Assembly (NCBI GenBank): GCA_947379895.1
Contig: CANCPA010000010.1
Location: forward strand, 1-45,477
From: Chitinophagaceae bacterium
GTDB lineage: Bacteria > Bacteroidota > Bacteroidia > Chitinophagales > Chitinophagaceae
Direction: 5' to 3'
Length of the DNA: 45,477 nucleotides
Shown here: in pieces, positions 38,366-45,477 of the stretch
Layout of the letters: each line of letters begins with the position of its first letter
Numbering within the stretch: position 1 is the first letter of the stretch
Notes under the pieces: model-generated
The model's input: the letters and a program-made list of their open reading frames with translations, nothing else
What the model was told of the DNA's origin: nothing
Database searches by the model: none
Made by a program: the position numbers and the translations under genes

Positions 38366-40087
38366 ATGAAAAAAATGTTCCCACTCTTGCTTTTGCCTTT
38401 AACAATTCAAATTGCAAGCGCACAACTGACAGTTAAGAAAGTAACAACACCTGCTAAATTAAATGAGGCAACCTATGTTTCTAAGGTTTGGGTAGCCGAT
38501 AATGGCGATGGTACTTACAAAAACCCAATCATTCATGCCGATTACTCCGATCCGGATGCCATTCGAGTGGGCGATGATTATTATTTAGTGGCTTCAAGTT
38601 TCAATTATGTTCCGGGATTGCCTATTCTTCATTCAAAAGATTTGGTGAATTGGACAATTGTTGCCAATGTATTTACGCAACAACCTCCCTATTCTCGCTT
38701 TGACAGTGTACAACATGGTGGTGGTGTTTGGGCTCCCGCAATCCGGTACCATAAAGGGGAATTCTATATTTATTACCCTGACCCTGATTTAGGCATTTAT
38801 GTAGTAAAAGCAAAGAATATTACGGGCCCTTGGAGTGTCCCATTATTAATTAAAAATTCAAAAGGATGGATTGATCCGTGTCCTTTTTGGGATGAAGATG
38901 GCAAAGCATATCTGATAAATGGCATGGCCGGAAGTAGGGCAGGCATCAAAAGTTGTTTGATATTGAATCGTATGTCGGAAGATGGCACAAAATTACTTGA
39001 TGAAGGTGCATTAGTATTTGATGGACATGGAAAGCATCCTACAATCGAAGGACCAAAGTTGTATAAACGAAATGGATACTACTATATTTTAGCACCTGCC
39101 GGAGGAGTGGGTACGGGTTGGCAATTAGCAATGCGTAGTAAAGATATTTATGGCCCTTACGAGGATAAAATAGTACTAGAAAAAGGTACCGCAATCACAA
39201 ACGGTCCTCATCAAGGGGCTTTAATAGAAACTCAGACAGGTGAAAATTGGTTTATTCACTTTCAAGACAAGGATGCTTATGGCCGTATTGCTCATCTAGA
39301 ACCTGTTAAATGGGTAAATGATTGGCCTTTAATGGGTGTTGACAAGGATGGCAATGGCGTTGGAGAACCTGTACTATCTTATAAGAAACCAAATGTTGGC
39401 CAAACATATCCTAAAAACACCCCTCAAGAATCGGATGAATTTAATGAGAGCAAACTTGGATTACAATGGCAATGGAATGCTAACCCTAAGAGCAATTTTT
39501 GTTTTCCTGCGGGAAAAAGCTATGGATTCCTTCGCTTGTACAATGTACCTGTACCTGAGAATACCACTAATTTTTGGAATGTGCCCAATTTATTAACTCA
39601 AAAGTTCCCTGCACCAGATTTTACGGCTACCACAAAATTCTCCTTTACACCAAGAACTGATGATGAGGAAACAGGCTTGATAATTTCTGGCATTGACTAT
39701 GCATATATTTCTGTAAAGAAAACTGCTAAAGGTTTGGTAGTATCGCACACTAAATGTATAAACGCTGAGAATGGTTCACCCGAGAAAAAAAGCAATGATG
39801 TAAGCGTAAAAAGTGAAACTCTTTATTTTAAAGTCACTGTCAAAAATATTCTGCCAAATACTAATGATTATACCACCTATAATATTGCTGAAAACAGTGC
39901 TTATGGAAATGCACTCTGTACTTTCAGTTATAGTGAAGATGGCAAATCGTTTACAGCAATTGGCGAGCCATTTGCAGCAAAAAAAGGAAAATGGGTGGGT
40001 TCTACAGTGGGTATCTTTGCTATTCGTCATGGCAAAACCTACGAGACAGGATATGCCGATTATGATTGGTTTAGGATTGATAAATAA
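38366..40087 (+). CDS. Glycoside hydrolase family 43 (beta-xylosidase / alpha-L-arabinofuranosidase type)
   Basis: 573 residues with a signal peptide (1-20, ending IASAQ), so it acts in the periplasm or outside. The five-bladed propeller domain (about 50-345) has the GH43 triad: Asp62 in DYSDPDAI (general base), Asp170 in GWIDPCPFWDEDG (pKa modulator) and Glu228 in IEGPKLYKRNGYYY (general acid). A C-terminal beta-sandwich (about 365-573, SDEFNESKLGLQWQWN...) is the accessory domain usual in two-domain family members. The family releases xylose or arabinose from xylan, arabinan or arabinoxylan. Substrate is not resolved by sequence. It is divergent from susC, so it probably belongs to the same utilisation locus. 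A strong terminator follows. Confidence 0.92.
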   Translation: MKKMFPLLLLPLTIQIASAQLTVKKVTTPAKLNEATYVSKVWVADNGDGTYKNPIIHADYSDPDAIRVGDDYYLVASSFNYVPGLPILHSKDLVNWTIVANVFTQQPPYSRFDSVQHGGGVWAPAIRYHKGEFYIYYPDPDLGIYVVKAKNITGPWSVPLLIKNSKGWIDPCPFWDEDGKAYLINGMAGSRAGIKSCLILNRMSEDGTKLLDEGALVFDGHGKHPTIEGPKLYKRNGYYYILAPAGGVGTGWQLAMRSKDIYGPYEDKIVLEKGTAITNGPHQGALIETQTGENWFIHFQDKDAYGRIAHLEPVKWVNDWPLMGVDKDGNGVGEPVLSYKKPNVGQTYPKNTPQESDEFNESKLGLQWQWNANPKSNFCFPAGKSYGFLRLYNVPVPENTTNFWNVPNLLTQKFPAPDFTATTKFSFTPRTDDEETGLIISGIDYAYISVKKTAKGLVVSHTKCINAENGSPEKKSNDVSVKSETLYFKVTVKNILPNTNDYTTYNIAENSAYGNALCTFSYSEDGKSFTAIGEPFAAKKGKWVGSTVGIFAIRHGKTYETGYADYDWFRIDK

Positions 40088-40100
40088 CTATAATGACATT

Positions 40101-40140
40101 AAAAACGCTATTAGGGTATCTATTCCTAATAGCGTTTTTA
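40101..40140 (+). terminator. Terminator after GH43 gene
   Basis: AAAAACGCTATTAGG (40101-40115) / CCTAATAGCGTTTTT (40125-40139): a perfect 15-bp stem with a 9-nt loop and terminal T-run, 13 nt after the stop. Confidence 0.9.
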
Positions 40141-40256
40141 AATTAACTATTTATAAAAACACATATCCATACTCTTTTCGGGCTTAACTAACATTTCCAA
40201 TATTCGCGGCTTGTTTGTATATTCGTCTACACTTACTTTTGACAAAACAACAAGCA

Positions 40257-41411
40257 ATGAATCATCTTAAAGATAAGTTTCTCATCAATCCCGATATACA
40301 CTTCCTCAACTTTGGTTCCTTTGGTGCCTGCCCAAAAGAGGTATTTGATAATTATCAGCAATGGCAACGACTACTAGAGTTTGAGTCTGTTCAATTTATC
40401 AATGTGAATGGGGCAGGTTATCTCGCTGACTCTCGTGCTGCATTAGCAAATTATGTTGGCGTAGAAGACAAAGACGACCTAGTCTATATCACGAACCCTA
40501 CTTTAGGAGTAAACATGATTGCTAAAAACCTAATTCTTTCTCCCGGCGATGAAATTCTCTCTACAGATATTGAATATGGTGCTTGTGATAGGACTTGGGA
40601 TTTATATGCCGAGAAAAATAATGCCATCTATAAAAGACAGAAAATCAATTTACCAATCACTACGAAAGAAGCCTTTATTGAAAACTTCTTCGAAGGGCTA
40701 ACAGATAAGACTAAAGTAGTGTTCATTAGCCATATCACTTCTTCTACAGGATTAATTTTACCTGTCAAAGAGATTGTGGAGATAGCTAAATCAAAAGGAA
40801 TATTGACAATAGTTGATGGTGCACATGTTCCCGGGCAGCTACCCTTGTCGATCAAGGATTTAGACCCCGACTTCTACACAGGTGCCTGCCACAAATGGAT
40901 GATGGCAGCTAAAGGATGCAGCTTTTTATATGCACACAAAAGAGTACAACACCTGCTAAGGGAACCCTTGATAGTCAGTTGGGGATATAAAAGCATCAAA
41001 CCTTCGGGTTCACAGTTCATAGATTACAATCAAATGATTGGCACAAGAGACTTTTCTGCATTCTTAACAGTACCTTCTTGCATACAATTTATGCAAGAAA
41101 ATAATTGGGAGAAAGTGGCAAAACAATGTCATGAGATGGTATTGAGTAATGCCCCAAGATTCTTTTCATTATTAAAAGCCTCTCCTATAAGCCCATTGAC
41201 AGATGAATGGATTGGACAAATGTTGAGTATTCCAATCAGAACGGAGAAACCTGAAGAAACACAACGCTTATTGTTTACAAAACACAATATTGAAGTCCCC
41301 TTATTTCGTCAAGGCAATCAGGTTTTGATTCGCTATTCCATCAATGGTTTTAATACACAAGAAGATTTAGATGCACTATTTGAGGCGTTAAAAGAATTAA
41401 TGGATAATTGA
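40257..41411 (+). CDS. Class V aminotransferase-fold PLP enzyme (isopenicillin N epimerase-like)
   Basis: 384 residues from the ATG at 40257. The frame opens at 40215, but its first 14 residues are unlike the family, and HFLNFGSFGACPKEV then falls at the expected N-terminus. A -7-like TACTTTTG at 40234-40241 supports the later start. PLP-site residues: the Asp187 region in IVDGAHVPGQLPL, and TGACHKWMMAAKG with Lys213 as the Schiff-base lysine. TSSTGLILPV is the typical loop of the isopenicillin-N-epimerase-like and cysteine desulfurase-like branch. No beta-lactam genes are nearby, and in this branch the annotated name rarely matches the reaction. The substrate is unknown. It stands alone; the next gene on the strand is 885 bp away. 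Confidence 0.85.
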   Translation: MNHLKDKFLINPDIHFLNFGSFGACPKEVFDNYQQWQRLLEFESVQFINVNGAGYLADSRAALANYVGVEDKDDLVYITNPTLGVNMIAKNLILSPGDEILSTDIEYGACDRTWDLYAEKNNAIYKRQKINLPITTKEAFIENFFEGLTDKTKVVFISHITSSTGLILPVKEIVEIAKSKGILTIVDGAHVPGQLPLSIKDLDPDFYTGACHKWMMAAKGCSFLYAHKRVQHLLREPLIVSWGYKSIKPSGSQFIDYNQMIGTRDFSAFLTVPSCIQFMQENNWEKVAKQCHEMVLSNAPRFFSLLKASPISPLTDEWIGQMLSIPIRTEKPEETQRLLFTKHNIEVPLFRQGNQVLIRYSINGFNTQEDLDALFEALKELMDN

Positions 41412-41471
41412 AAATGATATGGGGATTAAAGATTAAAAGAAATCATGCATCAATTGGGGTTATGTTTGTGA

Positions 41472-41666
41472 GAAATAAATTTATGTCATCAGTCGATTAC
41501 AATAAATAAAATTTCGCCTCACAATAAATTGCTAGAAAAACTTATTCAGGAAGGTGGTGTTCCTGCAAATAGAAAAGCATTAAAAGACTTACAATCATTT
41601 TTTATGAAAGAAACTCCTAAACCTGCTGTTGAACAATTAAGAGAACCTTCATGGAGAACGAATTAA
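41472..41666 (+). pseudogene. Start-less coding-like fragment, possible small antitoxin remnant
   Basis: Open frame of 64 codons from after a TGA to TAA at 41664-41666. It reads ...ITINKISPHNKLLEKLI, then QEGGVPANRKALKDLQSFF and MKETPKPAVEQLREPSWRTN. Composition and helix-like periodicity look protein-coding, but no ATG occurs before residue ~40. An ATG at 41483 sits in another frame and reads MSSVDYNK before a stop, so a frameshift near 41500 would explain the break. Size and charge recall small antitoxins, but no toxin gene follows. I do not recognise the family. Confidence 0.35.
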
Positions 41667-41917
41667 TTATTAATGCACTGATTTCCTAATTGAATACCTT
41701 TATAACAATATGAATGTTGTTACTTTCATTAACCTTCATTTCAACTTTCTGATTATAATTTTATTAAATATTTATTGTATAAAAAGGTTGCGAAACTAAT
41801 TTAATTAAGCAAAATTAAAATTTATCAATCTTAGATATGGAATCCATTTTAAGAAAACAACTCAGAGATTTTATAATTATTGCAACTGTGAATCTTTCTA
41901 AAATCACAAAATGAATA

Positions 41918-42148
41918 GAATTGCTACGTTTGTGGAAGGAATTGCTACATTTCAGAATGGAATTGCTACGTTCATGAACAGAATTGCTACGTTCGTGAAT
42001 GATTCAGGCATCTTCGTGCTTGGTTCAGCTACGTTTCAGAGTGGAATTGCTACGTTCGTGAATGGAATTGCTACGTTCGTGAATGGAATTGCTACGTTCC
42101 AATTTGTCTCCCTGACGTCAGGAATTTGTTCATTGACATCAGGAGATA
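41918..42148. repeat. 21-bp tandem array, GAATTGCTACGTTCGTGAATG-type units (array 2)
   Basis: Eleven units in exact 21-bp register from 41918 to 42148. Seven begin GAATTGCTAC; four (units 5, 6, 10, 11) are diverged. Units contain partial dyads such as GTTCATGAAC and CATTTCAGAATG, and unit 10 holds the perfect 12-mer CCTGACGTCAGG. The array lies in an open frame from ATG at 41911 that encodes seven-residue repeats (GIATFVN). Because the period is a multiple of three, the frame may be incidental. Confidence 0.85.
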
Positions 42149-42296
42149 ACAATTGAACTCAAAAAACTGCTTTCATCTTTCTTTCTCAAACCAATGTGCT
42201 TTTAGGTATAGAAATGATAATATTTATGCACCAATTAAATCTTTCTACAAACATTTGATTTTATTTCTGACTTTCGTAGCCTAAATATATAAGATT

Positions 42297-43370
42297 ATGC
42301 AGTTCCGTAATTTAAAAATGATTGGATATGTGGTTTATGGCAGGGGTAGCTTTAACCAACTTGATGAAATATTAGCTCCTCAACGCAAAGGGGATTCACC
42401 GATGATTTTCCTAGTAGATCATTTCTTCGAAGGAAAGGCTTTGCCAAATAAAATACCCCTTCGTGGAAAAGATAAAATTATTTATGCCGATGTAACCTTT
42501 GAACCCAAAACAAAACAAGTGGATGCACTTGCCAAAATATTGAAAGAGGAATTTGGAACAGTAAGTGGCATCATTGGAATTGGAGGTGGTAGCACACTCG
42601 ATTTGGCAAAAGCGGTAAGTCTGATGATGACAAATCCAGGTTCAAGTGCCGATTATCAAGGATGGGATTTAGTACAACTTGCGGGCGTATATAAAGTGGG
42701 TATTCCTACTTTGAGTGGTACAGGTGCAGAAGTATCTAGAACAACAGTATTGACAGGTCCTGAAAGAAAATTAGGAATGAATAGCGATTTTACTCCCTTC
42801 GACCAGATAGTTTTAGACCCAGATTTAATAAAAAATGCTCCTGCAAATCAGCGTTTCTATACGGGAATGGATTGCTATATTCATTGCATAGAAAGTTTGG
42901 AAGGAACCTTTTTAAATGAATTCAGTAAAAGCTTTGGTGAAAAAGCCTTACATCTTTGTCAGGAAATATTTTTGGGTAATCAAACATGGACTGAAGAACA
43001 CGACGAGAAACTAATGATGGCATCTTATGCAGGGGGAATGAGTATTGCTTACAGTCAAGTAGGTGTGGCACATGCAATCAGCTATGGATTAAGTTACTTG
43101 CTAGGTACCAAACATGGGGTAGGTAACTGTATTGTAATGAACCATATTGAAGAATATTATCCTGCAGGTGTTGCTGAATTTAAGAGAATGGTAGAAGAAA
43201 ACAATATTGATATTCCACAAGATATCTGTAGCGGATTGACTGACGAACAATTTGACAAGATGATTAATGTGAGTTTGGGTATGAAACCATTATGGGAAAA
43301 TGCTTTAGGCAAAAATTGGGAACAAATCATGACTAGAGAAAAACTAAGGGCTTTATATGAGAAATTCTAG
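42297..43370 (+). CDS. kdnB: Iron-containing alcohol dehydrogenase, KdnB-like (3-deoxy-D-manno-octulosonate 8-oxidase)
   Basis: 357 residues. The N-terminal Rossmann-like part carries VVYGRGSFNQLDEILAP and the nucleotide motif GIGGGSTLDLAKAV (~95-108). The C-terminal metal domain carries GTGAEVSRT, YTGMDCYIHCIESLEGTFLN (metal Asp/His), GVAHAISYG and TKHGVGNC, giving the expected Asp and three His ligands. This pattern matches my recollection of Shewanella KdnB, which oxidises the C8 hydroxyl of Kdo before KdnA aminates it to 8-amino-Kdo for lipopolysaccharide. The KdnB assignment is from recalled family resemblance and is less sure than the enzyme class. No DegT-type KdnA partner is in the window. 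A class V PLP enzyme lies upstream but is of a different fold subgroup. Confidence 0.75.
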   Translation: MQFRNLKMIGYVVYGRGSFNQLDEILAPQRKGDSPMIFLVDHFFEGKALPNKIPLRGKDKIIYADVTFEPKTKQVDALAKILKEEFGTVSGIIGIGGGSTLDLAKAVSLMMTNPGSSADYQGWDLVQLAGVYKVGIPTLSGTGAEVSRTTVLTGPERKLGMNSDFTPFDQIVLDPDLIKNAPANQRFYTGMDCYIHCIESLEGTFLNEFSKSFGEKALHLCQEIFLGNQTWTEEHDEKLMMASYAGGMSIAYSQVGVAHAISYGLSYLLGTKHGVGNCIVMNHIEEYYPAGVAEFKRMVEENNIDIPQDICSGLTDEQFDKMINVSLGMKPLWENALGKNWEQIMTREKLRALYEKF

Positions 43371-43419
43371 AAGAGTAGTTAGTGGTTAGTGGTTAGTGCA
43401 AAATTATTTATTTGTGATT

Positions 43420-43451
43420 AATAAGGTTCGAAAATTCGAACCTTATTTTTT
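43420..43451 (+). terminator. Terminator after kdnB-like gene
   Basis: AATAAGGTTCGAA (43420-43432) and TTCGAACCTTATT (43435-43447) form a perfect stem followed by a run of T to 43451, about 50 nt after the stop. Confidence 0.85.
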
Positions 43452-43560
43452 TACTAAGAATTAAAGCGAGTTTTTTACATAAAACGTATAACCTATAACT
43501 TACAACTTCCACCAATCACTCCAATCATTTCAAATCACTCTAATCAGTTATAAAAAACAA

Positions 43561-43590
43561 AAAGCCGTTTCAATAAATGAAACGGCTTTT
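43561..43590 (-). terminator. Terminator of small lipoprotein gene
   Basis: AAAGCCGTTTCA (43561-43572) / TGAAACGGCTTT (43578-43589) with a 5-nt loop; T-rich on both sides. It lies 22 nt past the minus-strand stop at 43612. Confidence 0.85.
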
Positions 43591-43611
43591 ATATTAAGTT
43601 AATACTACTAA

Positions 43612-43818
43612 TTATTTCTTAGCAGCAGAATCAACTTTAGCTTTTGCAGAATCAACTTTCTTAGTTGTGTCAGCAGCCATCTTAGCAGAATCAGCAGCAG
43701 CAGCAGCCTTGATAGAATCAGCAATTTTAACAGAATCAACAGCAGGAGCTTCAGTTTTACCACCACCACAAGCAGCAAATACAACTGCTAAAGAAAGAAC
43801 AGCAAATAATTTTTTCAT
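43612..43818 (-). CDS. Small Ala/Lys/Asp-rich lipoprotein
   Basis: 68 residues. A signal peptide ends VVFAACGGG with a lipidation Cys at residue 17. The mature part is almost entirely Ala, Lys, Asp and Ser, with repeated DSAK/DSIK/DTTK blocks (ADSAKMAAD, KVDSAKAKVDSAAKK), probably one long amphipathic or extended helix. It has no enzymatic motif. It may act like a small, abundant outer-membrane lipoprotein tethering or spacing the envelope (inference). It has the best promoter in the window and its own terminator, which together suggest a strongly expressed single-gene unit. Similar short proteins are common in the Chitinophagaceae. Confidence 0.85.
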   Translation of the reverse strand: MKKLFAVLSLAVVFAACGGGKTEAPAVDSVKIADSIKAAAAADSAKMAADTTKKVDSAKAKVDSAAKK

Positions 43819-43850
43819 GTAATTTATTTTTTTAATTAATTAATTAGGTG

Positions 43851-43881
43851 CAAATATATAATTGAAAATTGAATAGACAAA
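43851..43881 (-). promoter_or_regulatory. Consensus Bacteroidota promoter of the small lipoprotein gene
   Basis: On the minus strand TTTG (43881-43878), exactly 19 nt, then TATATTTG (43858-43851): a full match to TTTG-N19-TAnnTTTG. The transcript should start near 43846, leaving a leader of about 28 nt before the ATG at 43818. It lies between the der stop (43898) and the lipoprotein. Confidence 0.85.
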
Positions 43882-43897
43882 TTTTTTATTAACATTT

Positions 43898-45217
43898 TTA
43901 TTTCTTTCTAAAGAATATCCGTATCGGAACCCCTTTAAAATTAAAATTCTGACGCAATTGATTCTCCAAATAGTTCTTATATGACAACTTAATATCCTCT
44001 GGATAGTTGGTAAAGAATGCAAATGAAGGAACGTGAGTCGGAATCTGTGTTACATATTTAATCTTTACCAAATTTCCCCTTACCACAGGAGACTGATAAG
44101 ATTCTATCGCCTTCAACATCACTTCATTTAATTTAGAAGTGGCAATCCTACGTTTCTTACTTTCACAGACTTCCAAAGCAACTTCAATTACCTTAAATAT
44201 TCTTGTCTTTTCTTTCGCAGAAATGAAAATGACAGGCACATCTGTAAAGGGAGCAATTCTTTCCTTCAATAATTTCTCATAATCGCGGGCAGTATTTGTT
44301 TGCTTATTCTCTACTAAATCCCATTTATTCACTACCACTACAATCCCCTTGCCCTTACGTGTAGCCAAGCTAAAAATATTCACATCCTGAGCTGTAATCC
44401 CATTCACTGCATCAATCACCAATAAACAAACATCCGCTTCATCCATTGCACGAATAGCACGGATAACTGAATAAAATTCAAGGTCTTCTTTTTCCTTTGT
44501 TTTCTTACGCAATCCTGCTGTATCAATCAGGATAAATTCCTTCTGAAATAAATTATAGTGTGTGTGAATGGTATCTCTCGTAGTACCAGCAATATTACTT
44601 ACAATAGTACGGTCCTCCCCTACCATTGCATTCAACAAAGATGACTTTCCAACATTCGGCTGCCCCATGATAGCAATCTTAGGCAATTCCTCTACTGCCA
44701 TTGCAGCATTCACATCTTCAGGTGTAATTGGTTCTACAATCGCATCTAGCAATTCTCCCGTACCATTTCCACTAAGGCAACTAACGGTATAAATTGTATC
44801 GAAACCAAGGCTATAAAACTCGTTTGCATCCAAATGACGTTGACCATTATCAACCTTATTAACTACTAAATAGACAGGCTTCTTACTTCTACGTAATAAA
44901 TCTGCCATTGATTCGTCTAATTCGGTAATGCCATTCGTAACATCTACCATAAAGATGATGGCATTTGCCTCTTCAATAGCAATCTTAACTTGCTTACGAA
45001 TTTCCGTTTCAAATATATCTGAAGAATCAGGCACAAAACCTCCTGTGTCTATCAAATTAAACAACTTGCCATTCCAATCTGCTACCCCATATTGCCTATC
45101 TCTCGTCACTCCGCTAATATCGTCAACGATTGCTTTTCTTTGTTCCAATAACCGATTGAACAATGTACTTTTTCCCACATTTGGTCTGCCTGCTATTGCT
45201 ATTGTATATCCACCCAT
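43898..45217 (-). CDS. der: Ribosome biogenesis GTPase Der (EngA), two tandem G domains
   Basis: 439 residues, the family length. It binds and helps mature the 50S ribosomal subunit. First G domain: GRPNVGKST (9-17), DTGG (~58-61) and NKVD (~118). Second G domain: GQPNVGKSS (~185), DTAGLRKK (~231) and NKWD (~295). A C-terminal KH-like domain (~355-439) ends with NFKGVPIRIFFRKK, typical of Der. The switch after G1 in domain 2 (GTTRDT) is intact in both halves. Located just downstream of era on the same strand, an arrangement frequent in Bacteroidota; the gap of 98 bp consists of short direct repeats. Confidence 0.97.
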   Translation of the reverse strand: MGGYTIAIAGRPNVGKSTLFNRLLEQRKAIVDDISGVTRDRQYGVADWNGKLFNLIDTGGFVPDSSDIFETEIRKQVKIAIEEANAIIFMVDVTNGITELDESMADLLRRSKKPVYLVVNKVDNGQRHLDANEFYSLGFDTIYTVSCLSGNGTGELLDAIVEPITPEDVNAAMAVEELPKIAIMGQPNVGKSSLLNAMVGEDRTIVSNIAGTTRDTIHTHYNLFQKEFILIDTAGLRKKTKEKEDLEFYSVIRAIRAMDEADVCLLVIDAVNGITAQDVNIFSLATRKGKGIVVVVNKWDLVENKQTNTARDYEKLLKERIAPFTDVPVIFISAKEKTRIFKVIEVALEVCESKKRRIATSKLNEVMLKAIESYQSPVVRGNLVKIKYVTQIPTHVPSFAFFTNYPEDIKLSYKNYLENQLRQNFNFKGVPIRIFFRKK

Positions 45218-45220
45218 AAT

Positions 45221-45315
45221 TGTTAGTTGTTAGTTATTAGTTGTTAGTGATTTCCAACAATATTTATCACTATAAACTATTAACTCGTAATTCGTAATTG
45301 TATATTCGTAATTGA
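45221..45315. repeat. Short AT-rich direct repeats between era and der
   Basis: Units GTTAGTTGTTAGTTATTAGTT and CGTAATTCGTAATTG...CGTAATTG fill the gap. Similar TTAGTGGTTAGTGG runs occur after the kdnB-like gene (43377-43399). They look like replication-slippage repeats and show no open frame. Confidence 0.6.
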
Positions 45316-45477
45316 TTAGTGATATCCGAATTCTTTTAGTTTCAATTCGTTGTCACGCCATTTCGGTTTGACCTTTACGAATAACTCTAAGAATATTTTT
45401 TGTTGAATAAATGCTTCGATGTCCTGTCTTGCCGCAATACCAATCTTCTTAATCATATTCCCACGTTCTCCTATGAT
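45316..45477 (-). CDS. era: GTPase Era, C-terminal KH domain (partial, runs off the window)
   Basis: Only the last 53 residues are present, entering from the right edge. They include the KH-domain signature IIGERGNMIKKIGIAARQ followed by EAFIQQKIFLELFVKV and KPKWRDNELKLKEFGY, ending at TAA (45318-45316). Era is an essential GTPase that binds the 3' end of 16S rRNA during 30S assembly. The GTPase domain lies beyond position 45477. It directly precedes der on the same strand. Confidence 0.93.
   Translation of the reverse strand: MIGERGNMIKKIGIAARQDIEAFIQQKIFLELFVKVKPKWRDNELKLKEFGYH

Larger units (their letters stand above)
41412..42296. other. 885-bp intergenic region with gene fragment and 21-bp array
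   Basis: Holds a start-less coding-like fragment (41472-41666) and the 21-bp array 2 (41918-42148). Between them (41667-41917) the DNA is AT-rich with nothing recognised. No promoter of consensus form is visible before 42297. Confidence 0.5.

Overview
The window reads as chromosomal DNA from an AT-rich member of the Bacteroidota, most likely of the Chitinophagaceae or a close relative. This rests on type IX secretion (T9SS) sorting domains, a SusC/SusD polysaccharide-uptake operon, lipoproteins with Cys followed by Lys-Lys, single-chain bacterial glycyl-tRNA synthetase, and promoters of the TTTG-N19-TAnnTTTG form. The placement below phylum is inference.

Layout. Positions 1-1890 are a remnant zone: an orphan T9SS C-terminal domain, a RelE/ParE-type toxin-antitoxin pair, a broken PID-CTERM-like gene, small hairpins, and two copies of a ~100 bp tail element ending in a terminator. 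Positions 1894-8051 hold a giant PKD-repeat T9SS protein (minus strand) divergent from an unknown lipoprotein. Positions 8236-12228 hold a CPBP membrane protease and a PolX-like HhH/PHP protein, with MITE-like elements around them. Positions 12706-25344 hold two co-directional giant secreted proteins: a 2432-residue mosaic adhesin with a type A sorting tail, and a second PKD protein that is a full-length paralogue of the first and lies in inverted orientation to it. Positions 25345-26274 are dense in non-coding structure: a 21-bp tandem array with dyad symmetry, a second copy of the 215-bp MITE, and a different MITE with 18-bp perfect terminal inverted repeats. Then come glycyl-tRNA synthetase, RidA, galactokinase and galactose mutarotase, a susC-susD-susE/F-like operon, and a divergent GH43 glycosidase. 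The last part has a class V aminotransferase, a second unrelated 21-bp array, a KdnB-like alcohol dehydrogenase, a small lipoprotein with a textbook Bacteroidota promoter, der, and the 3' end of era.

How the genes work together. SusC/D and the SusE/F-like protein would bind and import oligosaccharides, GH43 would release pentose (xylose or arabinose) side groups or units, and GalM/GalK would feed galactose into the Leloir pathway. Together they suggest a small hemicellulose or arabinogalactan utilisation locus. The giant PKD and adhesin proteins would be exported by T9SS and used for surface attachment or gliding. Der and Era are adjacent ribosome-assembly GTPases.

I found no complete unfamiliar defence or biosynthetic system. 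The most unusual material is non-coding: two 21-bp-period arrays (25557-25770 and 41918-42148), three copies of one MITE family with decayed 7-bp target duplications, and two further foldback elements. All alignments were done by eye.
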